From: Perkinsus olseni
Taxonomy: Eukaryota; Perkinsozoa; Perkinsida; Perkinsidae
DNA length: 27,875 nt
Reading direction: 5' to 3'
NCBI GenBank assembly: GCA_013115135.1
Contig: JABANP010000615.1
Coordinates: 1 to 27,875, forward strand
The notes under the pieces are model-generated. The model was not told the origin of the DNA, did not search any database, and was given only the letters and a program-made list of their open reading frames with translations. Each line of letters opens with the position of its first letter. Position 1 is the stretch's first letter. Shown piece after piece: positions 1 through 9,208 of this stretch. The translations under genes were made by a program, and so were the position numbers.

Positions 1-126
1 GCGCGCGACTGCGTACGCGTGCATCATATAGCTAATCCGCCTGTCGTCGTCTGCCGCCGGCCGCGACAGCTCTTCTTCTCTCTCATGTTGATGTTCCCTA
101 TCCGATCACGCTGAGGCGCTCCCACA
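1..126 (+). repeat. 5' LTR of Ty3/gypsy-like retrotransposon (partial)
   Basis: This matches the 3' LTR copy at 5263-5302 plus 6894-6988, apart from small differences such as gatgttccctatccg here against gagttcccatccg there. The 3' copy begins TGTAGAGTCA, so about 10 bases of this LTR lie outside the window. It ends CCCACA at 126, directly before a TGG primer-binding site. At about 136 bp the LTR is unusually short. The LTR divergence indicates that the insertion is not very recent. Confidence 0.9.
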
Positions 127-144
127 TGGTGCTCCAGACCCAGG
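127..144 (+). promoter_or_regulatory. Minus-strand primer binding site (PBS)
   Basis: TGGTGCTCCAGACCCAGG follows the LTR terminal CA immediately. TGG is the complement of the CCA tail of a tRNA primer, which is the standard arrangement in LTR retrotransposons. The primer would be a tRNA ending CTGGAGCA-CCA. I do not recognise which tRNA that is, and it is neither the Pro nor the Val tRNA of this window. Confidence 0.75.
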
Positions 145-430
145 AGGCTTCTCCTCGTGATCCAGCCGCTTCATCGGCAAGTCGACCAGAGCCAGCATCT
201 GCTTCTCGTTGAGCTGGCTGCGGCAAACGCCGCTGATCGTCGGTCGCGCCAGCATCGCTCCATGCTACAAGGAGTACTTCTGATAGAGTTCGTTCTTGGC
301 CCCGAACTCTCCCTCGACGCTCGGAGTGATGCCTCGCCCCTGAACCTGCTGGACCACGAGGTCTATGTAGACTCCCCCGAATCGGGGGCCCCGATGATAC
401 CCCTATTGCACGCACCTTCCCCGTGCCTGC

Positions 431-940
431 GGTATGATTATCGATCCGTACACCGAAAAACTCGTACATTTTCGACTCATGTCTCGAATACTCGAACACC
501 TTCGACTCGTACACCAAATTCCTCCCTGTAGTGCCGGGTCTGTATATAGGATCGAACCCGCGACCTTTAGATTGGCAACCCGTCACCTTAACCTCCATAC
601 CACTTACACTACTGATTATTTACTCACAGAGTGGCGCAAACTATTCGCTCTCTATAGACAATATTACTTCCTTCGCTCCGCCATTGCTCTCAGCGCGCGG
701 CCCAAAAATGCGACTCAAGCAGCATAGTGTACGAGTCGTACTCGTGTACGAGTTGGCGGTGTACGAGTTTTATATGCATGAGTTTTACGTGTATGAGTTT
801 TATGTGTACGAGTATTACGTGTACGAGTTTTAAGTGTACGGAATGACGGTGTACGGATCCAAGGGGTGAACGAGCATTCAGTGTACGAGTCGTGTACGAA
901 ATGAAAGTGTACGAGTTTTCGGTGTACGATTCGTGATACA
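431..940. mobile_element. Foldback-like element FB1, 15-bp subrepeat inverted termini
   Basis: A 510-bp insertion sits in gag between near-identical 11-bp direct repeats (CCCGTGCCTGC at 420-430, CCCGTGCCCGC at 941-951). The left arm (about 445-510) carries about four 15-bp units reading TCGTACAC..., and the right arm (about 724-930) carries about thirteen reading GTGTACGAGTTTTAC. The arms are therefore inverted. Both outer ends read GTAT then CGTACACCGA inward. The middle holds a tRNA-like sequence on the minus strand. There is no transposase. The architecture resembles Drosophila Foldback elements (terminal inverted repeats built of short tandem units). Membership of a known family is not established. 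Confidence 0.75.
549..601 (-). other. tRNA-like (SINE-head-like) core of FB1
   Basis: On the minus strand this reads TATGGAGGTTAAGG (A-box-like), a 30-nt gap, then GGTTCGATCC (B-box-like). This is the spacing of a tRNA internal promoter. The T stem and anticodon stem do not pair well, so it is a tRNA-derived relic or SINE head and not a working tRNA. A comparable sequence lies in the same place and orientation in FB2. Confidence 0.5.
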
Positions 941-1950
941 CCCGTGCCCGCAACTGTGTCATATTTACCTACATCTCCCCCTCAACTTGAGGGCCTCAAG
1001 GACAGCCAGGGTCAGCCCCTGTCCTCCCTGCCGCTCAAGGCCATCTTGCTTCTAGAGGGTCTGATCAACACCCCCCAGGAGCCGATCGCCCTGTGAATCC
1101 TGGAGATGATTAGACTTCCCTCCGGTTCGGTGGCCAATGCTAATGTTATCATTGAAAGCAGGATCCCCTACTTCCCAGGCAAAACTCCAGGAGGTGCTGA
1201 TATTCAATATTCACTATTGAGGAGTGGTTGGCTCGCTTTCGTACTTATGCCAGTATGTACTCGTGGTCACCCTCAAGAGAGACGTCGTAAGCTGTTGATG
1301 CATCTCACTGACTCGGCTTATCGCCTCATCAGTCGTCTAATCATGCCCAGTAACGTGACTGATGAAGAGGCTGAACGCCTCATGATCGAGAAGTTACAGA
1401 CCGTCTATGGGTCTATTCAGTAGACTCTACTGAACGCAAAGCGTTCCAAAAGTTGATTGCCCTTAGCTTCGATCCTCTTAAGGCCCACCATAGTATTGAT
1501 CTTCATGCCGCTGAGATTCGTGAATTGATCGCGATCTCATTGCCCCCGCCTTGATGCTAGTTCAGCTGAGATGCTTGCCTGTCGCTTCTTTTGGAATAGT
1601 ATCCCTTGGACAGGAGCCGCTCGTCAACTATATTGCACTTGGCAAAGTTCGGCTCAAGATATCAGCCATGCTTTAGATCTTTGCCGTACTTTATATGATG
1701 ACGACGAGCATGTTGAAACCCCTCAGAGGTTATCCCTGTCGTATCTGCTGTTGCTACAGTTGCTCAGCAGCCGCGTAACAAGGGTAAAGGCAAGTCTACC
1801 AAAGGTGTGGGCTATTATAAAGGAGGCAGCAAGGGCCAAGGGCAAGCTAAAGGCAAATCGTATAGTAAGGGTAGCAAAGGCGGCAAGGGTTATAAGCGCC
1901 CTTATGATTCTACCTTTGATTCATATCCTCGTAAGGGCAAGTACCCTTGA

Positions 1951-2535
1951 GTGGTTCAGTGTTGGACGTGTAAGGGCTATGGCCATACGTATCATGTGTG
2001 CCCCAATCAGACTCAAGTGGCCGAAAGAAGCAGTAATGTGGATGCGACTACAGCGAATGACACCCAAGTACGTCCTTCGCTTGTAGGGACTTCATTAGTC
2101 CTTCAGTCGGATGGACATTATTACATGATTGATACAGGTTGTTCAAAGTCCATCCTTCTCTCTGATATATTATCTGCTTCAGGTCAACGAATAACTGATG
2201 ATGTCTCAGCTGAGACACTTCTCGGGGAGAGCACGAGTGATGAGAAAGCACTTGTTTATAGTATTTTCGGCAAATCATATAATGCCCGACTTATTAATAA
2301 TGTCTTGACCCCTGAGAGAGTACATCTCTCTACAGCATTATCAGTAGATAGAGTCCCCATCTTGCTTGATGATCACATAAGAGTTTCAGGCCTTCTAGGC
2401 TTGGACTGGTGTAAAGCAGTTGGTGGCTTGGCAATCGTCTTCAACGACGTTGGCCATCCTTATTCGGTCCCACTGCAACACTCTGCCGCACTGAGTCATA
2501 CTGTACCATTATGGTACTACCATATCATGCCCTAG
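1951..2535 (+). pseudogene. zinc knuckle and aspartic protease of the LTR retrotransposon
   Basis: The segment opens right after a TGA with CWTCKGYGHTYHVC, a perfect CX2CX4HX4C nucleocapsid knuckle. About 60 residues later comes MIDTGCSKSIL (codons around 2125-2157), with the DTG active-site triad of retroviral-type aspartic proteases. A hydrophobic VSGLLGLDW follows near residues 147-155, where the flap/helix end of the fold would be. The frame stops at TAG 2533-2535 without reaching RT. It is a slice of a polyprotein, not a free-standing gene. Confidence 0.8.
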
Positions 2536-3656
2536 TCGGTCCGATTCTGGCCCTGTTTACCACAACGACTTCCGAGTTGTCGCCCAGGTTGAGACTTCTG
2601 ACTTTATCCTATGGCAATTATCAAATGATTCATCTGATTCATCATTTCAGGGGGAGTTACAGTGGAAATGGCTCGCAGGCCAGGCCCCTGCTTGCCGTCA
2701 CATCATGCCCCCGGATTACAACGGTTGTAATACGACCTCATGCAACATACAGAAGAGGTTTAAAAATTATTCTGTGAGGCCATACAATTATGGATAGATC
2801 AGCACTTCATTGAACGTACACCACTTTCATCATTACACGCAACTCACCAACTTGTGGTGCAATATCAACCCCACAAGGTGTCGACTCCATGTCGGCCGTG
2901 TTGCGATCTACGATGGTTGAATGACCTTATTGCCAGCTCGCCTAACGAGCTACACGAACAGCCTGCAGCTTCGGCTGACCATCTTAGACGATGATGGGCT
3001 TTCGATTTTTGTCGATTTGAAAAAAGCATATTTATCAGTCTATATTGATCACCATTGGTGATTCACCAACAAACATGCTGGCTTGGCATTCGCCTCAGAT
3101 GGGAAGAAAATGATGCCTTCTCGGGATGGCGGATGGTGCGGATGCCCTTCGGGCTCAATTCAGCCCCGAAGGCTCTGGAACTTATTCTACAACATCTAAT
3201 CAATTCCAAAGGCTTCCAAGGTTTGAGTGAGCGGCTCAATTTGAGCCATACTTTGATGATGTTGTTGTTCCCGAGTCACTGTTAAAAGAATTTGAGACTC
3301 TACTGAACGAGAATTCCTTTTTCATCAAACCGCCACAACTTCTTCTGGAGAGTCGTGTCCTAGGGCTCGAATGTAGTACATTCAATGTACTCCAGATGGA
3401 CGGTGGCGTAGACGAGCGTCACCCCCACGTATACCGGATCCTCTGACTCGTCGCACAATTCTTAGCTGGGGTGGTAAATACACAGCACACTATCCTGTAT
3501 GTCGCTTTGCTAGACCGGCTTTCGCAGCCTTGAAGCGACTCACTTGCATTTCCATCGATAACCAGCCCATCCCAGCATGGGATGCACCAGTCTCACCATT
3601 TATAGCGCGCGCTTGCTTATGCTCTTCAGGATCACCTAGATAAAGCCGGCGATCCT
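2536..3656 (+). pseudogene. reverse transcriptase of the LTR retrotransposon, frameshifted
   Basis: RT motifs occur in the right order but in different frames. RPCCDLRWLNDL (from 2893) is the fingers motif. FVDLKKAYLSVYID (3008-3049) holds the first catalytic Asp. MVRMPFGLNSAPKALE (about 3133-3180) is motif B. YFDD (3249-3260) is the catalytic pair, followed by VLGLEC typical of the thumb. Further on, a connection-like stretch (TILSWGGKYTAHYPV, about 3456-3500) leads toward RNase H. In-frame stops include TGA just after 3055 and TGA near 3444. The 2536-2860 stretch between protease and RT has no recognisable domain. Confidence 0.8.
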
Positions 3657-5213
3657 GTGAACGGAGCTTGGTATTGCAATGAGGCTGGTGACTGGCGATT
3701 GTTTACAGACGCCTCCTGTCATGCCTACGGAGCCGTTATTGTAGTCGATTCGATATACGTGGACGATTACCCCAAATTACGCAAGATAGGTGATCATCGG
3801 CATATAAATATTGCCGAACTAACAGCCCTCATTCATGGTCTTCATCTATTGATAAAGTACATCACTTCTTTACACATCACCGACTCATTTCATGTAACTA
3901 TCTATTGTGATAACTCCAGTGTCGTCTCGTGGCTAACACGACACGAGCAAAGACACTGGCGTCAGGTCCATGGGTTAAATAGCGCCATTGTTGAAGGCCG
4001 CATACGGACTTTCTGGGACACTTGTCGAACGTGGCATATCATTCCACATGTTGAACATATTGCCAGCGAACACAATTTGGCTGATCCCCTCAGCCGCATT
4101 CCTGTATATACGGTGCCCCCTTCGACTTGTACGTCGAACCTTGCGGCTGTTGTCATACCAGCGCCGCCTAGCTTTGATCGTGATAAATATGGCCGTTTAA
4201 TTCTTCCTTGGGGCCCCCATGTGCAAGCTCTTATGAGCTACATACATGAGCGTGAAGGAGCTAAAGCTCTACATGATCGCTTGCAACAAATTGTGCAATG
4301 CCCGCAATTGAGAGAAAAATGTAAAGAATATGTTGATACATGTCCTCAATGCGCAATGGGGCATGTAACTCAGTCAGCTGCACATACGTTGCACATTCCG
4401 TATGGTCAAATCGAAATCCGTAGCTCACATCCGTGGGAACTCGTCCATATGGACATCTGCGGTCCATTTAAGGACGACATGTTCTACTTCATCTCGCTCA
4501 TCGATAACTGGACATCATATCTTATCACACGCGTTAGTCGTTATCTTCCATCTGCCCAGGAATGTGTTGCCGTTTTCCGAACTGTGAACGCTCTGTTTAA
4601 CACAGTTCCGGAGAGGTTTTGTAGTGATTCAGGATCACAGTTTAGTTCTACAGAATTTACTGCTGAGCTGAACCGTGTTCACTGTGCCCCTCAAACCTCA
4701 CTTGCATATGCTTCATGGGTGAATGGAAAAATAGAACGCGTCCATAGAATTCTCGATAAGCGAATCCGACGTCATATCACTAACCAATTGACGTTCCCAC
4801 AACTTAAGCTGATTATTCAACGAGCTACCCAGTGTTATAACACTGTCTCATCAGGTAGATCGCGCTACAGCCCACATGAGTTGGTCTTTACATTCCAACC
4901 CTGGATCTACCCTGCTCTGCCTCCTATTTATCGTCCATTAGTCGAGTCAGCTACTTCCTCCTCTTCTTCTGCGTCTACTCCCCCTACTACGACATCTGTA
5001 TCGCCCAAGGCTAACCAGGTTTGGCTAATAAGAAAATTTCCCAAACCTAAGAAATATGAGAAGCCTTTTGAGCCTGCCACTATTCTCAAAGCTATATCTG
5101 CTCTTGTATATCGTGTCTAAAGGCTCAATGGCAAGACACGTATTGTACATTTTCATCATATGAAATACGTCAAACTCTCACTGCGAGATTCTTTATTCAT
5201 TCAACAATTCTGA
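3657..5213 (+). CDS. RNase H and integrase of the LTR retrotransposon
   Basis: The longest open stretch of the element covers 487 codons to a TAA at 5118-5120, and the same frame continues to TGA 5211-5213. RNase H carries its four acidic residues: LFTDAS, NIAELTAL, IYCDNSS and HNLADPLSR. Integrase follows with a zinc-binding H..H/C region (ALHDRL ... DTCPQC), then the catalytic triad VHMDICGPF, FCSDSGSQF and NGKIERVHR, matching D,D-35-E. After the TAA the frame reads GKTRIVHFHHMKYVKL, like the GPY/F tail of Ty3/gypsy integrases, so the TAA probably truncates the natural C-terminus. There is no true start codon because this is part of a polyprotein. PR-RT-RH-IN order identifies the Ty3/gypsy side. 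Confidence 0.88.
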
Positions 5214-5248
5214 CGCCAAGTCGCATAGTTTTTCTCTACGTTTCACTC

Positions 5249-5260
5249 AGAGGAGGGGGG
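5249..5260 (+). promoter_or_regulatory. Polypurine tract (PPT)
   Basis: AGAGGAGGGGGG lies two bases before the TGTAGAG start of the 3' LTR. This is the expected position of the plus-strand primer of an LTR retrotransposon. Confidence 0.85.
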
Positions 5261-5262
5261 CG

Positions 5263-5302
5263 TGTAGAGTCAGCGCGCGACTGCGTACGCGTGCATCATA
5301 TA
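5263..5302 (+). repeat. 3' LTR, left part
   Basis: The LTR starts TGTAGAGTCAG and is identical to window bases 1-30 from 5273 on. It is cut at TA (5301-5302) by the Tc1/mariner-like element and resumes at 6894. Confidence 0.9.
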
Positions 5303-6891
5303 AGGAGCGTGCATTTTTCTTAGGCAAATTCAAAATTTTATCGTTTCTCGTCAACTAAGGGGAGTTTAGAGCTGAAATTTCAACAGGATGCAGATATTAT
5401 CATGATACATCACATGTTAAGTCAGAAAGGTCATATTCGAAACGGTTACTGATATATCAGGGCGAGCGAAAAAATCACCCCCGCGAACCGTGCAGATTCC
5501 TTAGGCAACACAACAGAACCACTGAGTTTTCTCTTAGAAATGGTTCAAACTTCATGGATCATGGCGAAATATGACCACCCTTGCATGCCAGAACGCGTGT
5601 GAGTCGGTCATCAACAGATCTCGTGAGTGCAAGGACCTCATCCGAGGAAATAGCCTTTGCAGCTTCCTGGATACCCCTCCACAGAGACTCGAGGTCGTTA
5701 AACTGCCTCCCTCCAGAGTACAACTTCCTAAGATGGGTCTACAACACATGAGCAAGTTCAAACAAGGTCTTACTTCTTCAAGATGCTCCAATACCGTTCA
5801 ATCGGATTTATATCCGGCGAATTAGGAGGCCAATTCATGAGCTTTCTGCCGGTAAATCCTTTCTTCTCGAGGTACTCCCTGGTAAACTTGCTGGCATGGG
5901 AGGGAGCATTGTCTTGCATGAATATCAGGTCGCGCTTGGCCGCCCTCCCGAGCTTCCGATACCATGGGAAGAAGCACTGGTCGAGAAGTTTAGTGTACCT
6001 GCGTGGCTCATTACTGCATCATCCTAGCCGTATGCTCTATCTCACTCTTGCGAGTTCATCTTCACTCCTTGTTGGACTCTCACGGGACCGACGACCTTCC
6101 CTCCGATGATGCCGGCCCAAATCATGACACCACCTCCTCCCTGTTGACGCTTGGATCGGCTCGGACAAGCGGTACCATCCATAATCCACCCTCGGGCCCA
6201 CCCATCGGGGCCGTCCAGCGTCGCTCGTGACTCGTCTGTCCACAGCACCTTCGAGAAGTCCGTCTTCATGTTATCCTTCGCCCATTGCACCCTCTTCTCC
6301 TTATGGGACTTCGTCAAGGAAGGCCTGGGGTTGGCTTTCAAGACCTTCCCTATGCTCTTCAGCACCTTGCACCTGGTGCTTTTGCTCCCTTTACTCACCC
6401 CCGCCGCGTCAAACAACTCCTTACTGGTGGCTAATGGAGTTCTAGCCATCTCTCTCTTGAGTTTTCTCTTCTCCCGTGGCGTGACAGACTTCTCATACGA
6501 CCCACCCCTCCTCTGGTACACCTTAGAAGGGTCCTCCAGGTACTTCTTGATAGTACGGTGGTCCCTTTCAAGCTCCTTCGCAATTTCGAGGCTCTTCGCA
6601 CCTTCAGCAAGCCTCTTAACTACAACGGCTTTCTCGGTGTCGGTGAGGAGCGATTTCTGTGGCATACTAACGAGATCAAGTTGTGTTGCCTAAGGAATCT
6701 GCACGGTTCGCGGGGGTGATTTTTTCGCTCGCCCTGATATATCAGTAACCGTTTCGGATATGACCTTTCTGACTTAACATGTGATGTATCATGATAATAT
6801 CTGCATCCTGTTGAAATTTCAGCTCTAAACTCCCCTTAGTTGACGAGAAACTATAAAATTTTGAATTTGCCTAAGAAAAATGCACGCTCCT
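5303..6891 (-). mobile_element. Tc1/mariner-like transposon inserted in the 3' LTR
   Basis: The element is 1589 bp with 212-bp nearly perfect terminal inverted repeats (5303-5514 and 6680-6891), starting AGGAGCGTGC and ending GCACGCTCCT. A TA dinucleotide flanks each side (5301-5302, 6892-6893). The empty site is visible in the 5' LTR (catcatatagctaatcc). The two TIRs differ at only a few bases, so the insertion is younger than the LTR element it split. The transposase is on the minus strand and broken. Confidence 0.95.
5560..6665 (-). pseudogene. Tc1/mariner superfamily transposase (DD37E-type), broken
   Basis: The ATG at 6665 (minus) lies just inside the right TIR. Residues 1-60 form a paired-like helix-turn-helix (KSLEIAKELERDHRTIKKYL). 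The first catalytic Asp is in VLWTDESRATL (about residue 143), followed by GGGVMIWAGI. The frame stops at 6042. Coding continues in another frame from about 6010 (RYTKLLDQCFFPWYRK), with the second Asp in MQDNAPSHASK and the Glu in SPDINPIERYWSIL. I count 37 residues between the second Asp and the Glu. A TAA follows SILKK, and homologous-looking sequence goes on to about 5560. The frameshift and stops indicate this copy cannot make full transposase. Confidence 0.85.
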
Positions 6892-6893
6892 TA

Positions 6894-6988
6894 GCTAATC
6901 CGCCTGTCGTCGTCTACCGCCGGCCGCGACAGCTCTTCTTCTCTCTCATGTTGAGTTCCCATCCGGATCACGCTGAGGCGCTCCCACA
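6894..6988 (+). repeat. 3' LTR, right part
   Basis: The LTR resumes with gctaatccgcctg, matching window bases 31-126, and ends CCCACA at 6988. tRNA-array sequence begins at 6989, so the retrotransposon inserted between a tRNA-Pro and a tRNA-Val, 66 bp upstream of the Val gene at 7055. Confidence 0.9.
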
Positions 6989-7054
6989 ATAGTAGACGGG
7001 CATTTAAGATCACGGAGCTCACCGGGACCACGGAATTGGATGTCAGTTCAGCTT

Positions 7055-7128
7055 GCTGGAATGGTCTAGTTGGTTATGACGACTGCCTAACACGCAGTAG
7101 GTCCCGAGTTCGACTCTCGGTTCCAGTA
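7055..7128 (+). tRNA. tRNA-Val(AAC)
   Basis: Full cloverleaf: acceptor GCTGGAA/TTCCAGT with A73, D arm with GG, anticodon stem ACTGC/GCAGT, loop CTAACAC (anticodon 7089-7091), T arm CCGAG-TTCGACT-CTCGG. CCA is not encoded. This copy is the reference for the other Val genes. Confidence 0.92.
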
Positions 7129-7256
7129 TTGCGCCATCATTCGAAATATGCATTAGGTCATTCGCCGAGTTGGAGTTGCTACGGCGTCTTCGGAGGCGCT
7201 CGGCTTCTAGCGACAGACACAGAAGCGCGCAAGCTTCCTCTATGAATTGTTTTTGT

Positions 7257-7328
7257 GGCTGTGTGGTCTAGTGCTATGATTCTCGCTTCGGGTGCGAGAG
7301 GTCTCGAGTCCAATTCTCGACTCAGCCC
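7257..7328 (+). pseudogene. tRNA-Pro(CGG), damaged class
   Basis: The anticodon CGG (7289-7291) is intact and the stems are kept, but D-loop GG is GC and the T loop reads TCCAATT instead of TTCGATT. Its A-box half is otherwise normal, so it is intermediate between the intact and damaged classes. A T5 run lies just upstream. Confidence 0.8.
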
Positions 7329-7378
7329 GCGATTAGATGTCTTGCTGCTGAGCACGGCCTATATGGTAGACGGGCATT

Positions 7379-7720
7379 GTTAGATCCTAATTGGGGTCCC
7401 CCATTTGGGGAAACGCAAAAACCCAACTAAGGTCTTGAGCCTAGATGGCTACGGATTATATACGGAATAATACTGAGCATGCAACTCATCGCAACACTTT
7501 AAATTCGGCCTCATCAACTCGGACAGTTTCACAGCCAGCCGTTTCGGAGCCGTCCCATAGGATATCCAGGGCGCCGGAGCTGCGCACGCCACAGACCCTA
7601 CCTGAGGACCAGTAACGGCGGGGACGTCGAACACCAGCTGAGATACCAGTAGCAACAGAGATGCGCATCCCTACACGAGAGGGAAGCAAGTCATCTATGA
7701 GACAGTCTTCGGTCTCATCA
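7379..7720. mobile_element. 342-bp unidentified insertion in the array
   Basis: Array sequence gggCATT (to 7378) resumes as CATTTAAG at 7721, so CATT is duplicated on both sides of a 342-bp foreign segment. No terminal inverted repeats, TG..CA ends or poly-A tail were seen. Minus-strand frames are open for about 67 codons, but I recognise no domain. It could be a short nonautonomous element or a fragment. Confidence 0.6.
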
Positions 7721-7774
7721 CATTTAAGATCACGGAGCTCACCGGGGCCACGGAATGAGATGTCTCTTCAGCTT

Positions 7775-7848
7775 GCTGGAACGGTCTAGTTGGTTATGAC
7801 GACTGCCTCACACGCAGTAGGTCCCGAGTTCGACACTCGGTTCCAGTA
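7775..7848 (+). tRNA. tRNA-Val(CAC)
   Basis: Anticodon CAC at 7809-7811. Position 8 is C instead of the near-universal T, and the T loop ends A (TTCGACA), so function is uncertain. All stems pair. Confidence 0.8.
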
Positions 7849-8175
7849 TTGCACCATCATTCGAAATATGCGTTAGATCATGCGCCGTTTTGGAGTTGCT
7901 ACCGCGTCTTCGAATGCGGACGGCTTCTAGCGACAGACACAGAAGCGCGCAAGCTTCCTCTATGAATTGTTTTTTCGGCAGTGATCGACTGCGGCTGATG
8001 CCCCCGCACAACGAAGAAGACGTGGTTTGTGTGATAAGCCACTTGGAGCGTCTTCCGCGCAAACGAAGCTAGTGCAGAAATTCAAACGCTACTAGTTATC
8101 AATGTGTGACGATTGGTTGTCTGGTGCTCACCAAATTTGGCTGATTTTCGCGGCCTTGTTCTTTCACATGGGAGG

Positions 8176-8796
8176 GGTGAGTGACAACTGGTACAGTGAC
8201 AACTGGTACGCCCCCGGGCTCGTACAGGCTTCATTCGGTACGCATTTCATTCACACAGGAGTATCTCGTACACTTTCAGGCCGTACAGTGATAAGTCGTG
8301 CAGTGACAGTTCGTACAGTGCCCAGTAATACAGTGTCGTTCAGTACAGTATCCACAGATAGAGTGACAAGTCGTACACTATCCAGCCGTACACTGACCAC
8401 TCATACAGTATTCAGCGGTACAAGCTTTATTCGTACCGGGTTATTCGGTACAGCTGCCTCCTTACGCAAATTTATGAAGGAGATATTTAGATATCTGAAA
8501 TTTCTTCAGGGAGATTAGAACTTGTGCCACATACTCGAAAAAACACTATCTTAACCAACTCGCCTGAAAACCCATTTCCAATCCAGAAGGCAAAAGGGTT
8601 CAATGCCCACGAGTAGATATCAATGCCCAGGGTACCGGGGATACCTCCAGCTCGTGACATCAATCGATGAGAAGGGCTCACACTCATGTACGAGTCGTCA
8701 GTGTATGGCCCAAGACTGTACGTGTGGAAACTGTACGGATCAGGCTTGTACGAATGAAATTTCTACGAGCTGTCACTGTACTGAACGATCCTCACC
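8176..8796. mobile_element. Foldback-like element FB2, 15-bp subrepeat inverted termini
   Basis: The left arm (8176-8460) holds about 18 units of 15 bp such as AGTGACAAGTCGTAC. The right arm (about 8684-8796) holds about 7 units in the opposite orientation, such as GACTGTACGTGTGGA. The outer ends mirror each other: GGTGAG at the left, CTCACC at the right. The middle carries a minus-strand tRNA-like stretch. Structure matches FB1, but I could not see a clear target duplication. Confidence 0.7.
8509..8564 (-). other. tRNA-like core of FB2
   Basis: On the minus strand GGCGAGTTGGTTAAGATAG (A-box-like) is followed about 25 nt later by AAGTTCTAATCTCC (B-box-like). Its position and strand parallel those of the tRNA-like core of FB1, although the two sequences are diverged. 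It does not fold as a complete tRNA. Confidence 0.45.
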
Positions 8797-8899
8797 GTGT
8801 CAATGGCCTCGAGTCCTCTTCCTCGTGCGCCAGCCCATTCTGCATCTATCACCGAGTTTGGGTCAAGAAACAGCAGGAGGAAGAGAGTTCTAGCGGTAG

Positions 8900-9208
8900 T
8901 TCTAATTTAGAACTTCTAAACTATTCGAAACCTCTTATGCTCAACTCTCTAAGGATGTCAAATTCCTTGTTGAAGCTGTTATGGCTGGTTCTGAGGTTGG
9001 TCAGGAGGAAGTTGGCCGGAAGACGTCGCATAGCATGCGAAGGACGGGTGTCTTCTTGATGAGCCAAGCTGGCATATCTTTGGAGGCAATCGCTGAGTAT
9101 GGCCGTTGGAGTGATACCAGTACCGTGGCGAATCACTATATGCGAGATCATTCTGGGAGAGAAGCACGTGAGAAACTTTACTCCCAGAGGATGACTGGAG
9201 TTGAGTAG
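8900..9208 (+). pseudogene. tyrosine recombinase C-terminal fragment
   Basis: The frame reads SKLFETSYAQLSKDVKFLVE, then TSHSMRRTGVFLMSQAG with the catalytic HxxR box. AEYGRWSDTSTVANHYMRD follows, with a candidate nucleophile Tyr, and TAG ends it at 9206-9208. It aligns by eye with the 16738-17379 recombinase (SHTMRRSG ... VAEFGRWASTESLENVYLRD) but is clearly divergent. The upstream catalytic Arg and N-terminal domain are missing, possibly because FB2 or a deletion removed them. Confidence 0.8.

Larger units (their letters stand above)
126..1950 (+). pseudogene. gag: gag of the LTR retrotransposon, interrupted and frameshifted
   Basis: An ATG at 126-128 straddles the LTR/PBS junction. A Pro/Ser/Ala-rich frame runs on from it and resumes after the foldback-like insertion (431-940) at PVPATVSYLP. 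Gag-like stretches follow: ILLLEGLINTPQEP near 1050, the 1106-1423 segment, then KAFQKLIALSFDPLKAHH near 1445-1500 in another frame. The 3' part (about 1768-1947) is rich in Lys and Gly, like a nucleic-acid-binding tail. A single TGA at 1948-1950 separates it from the zinc knuckle. Several in-frame TGA codons (for example 1094) and frameshifts near 1421 and 1725 make it non-functional as read. The gag role is inferred from position and composition plus the adjacent knuckle. Confidence 0.75.
6989..7975 (+). repeat. tRNA array block 1 (Pro-Val units)
   Basis: The block holds tRNA-Val, damaged tRNA-Pro and tRNA-Val with their spacers, interrupted by the 342-bp insert at 7379-7720. It ends in the T-run of a B-type spacer at 7975. 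The spacer after the second Val is a hybrid of the two spacer classes (A-type then B-type from about 7922), a sign of unequal exchange or gene conversion. Confidence 0.9.

Noticed and set aside
98..598. 166-codon minus-strand frame at the window start
   Set aside because: It crosses the LTR, PBS and the foldback-like insertion, so it is a chance frame over unrelated segments.
549..601. A functional minus-strand tRNA in FB1
   Set aside because: A- and B-box-like sequences are present, but the anticodon and T stems do not pair and no acceptor stem can be drawn.
126..1950. TGA recoded as a sense codon in this genome
   Set aside because: The RNase H-integrase, transposase and recombinase regions use or tolerate ordinary codons, and TAA/TAG stops and frameshifts also occur; decay of CGA codons is simpler.
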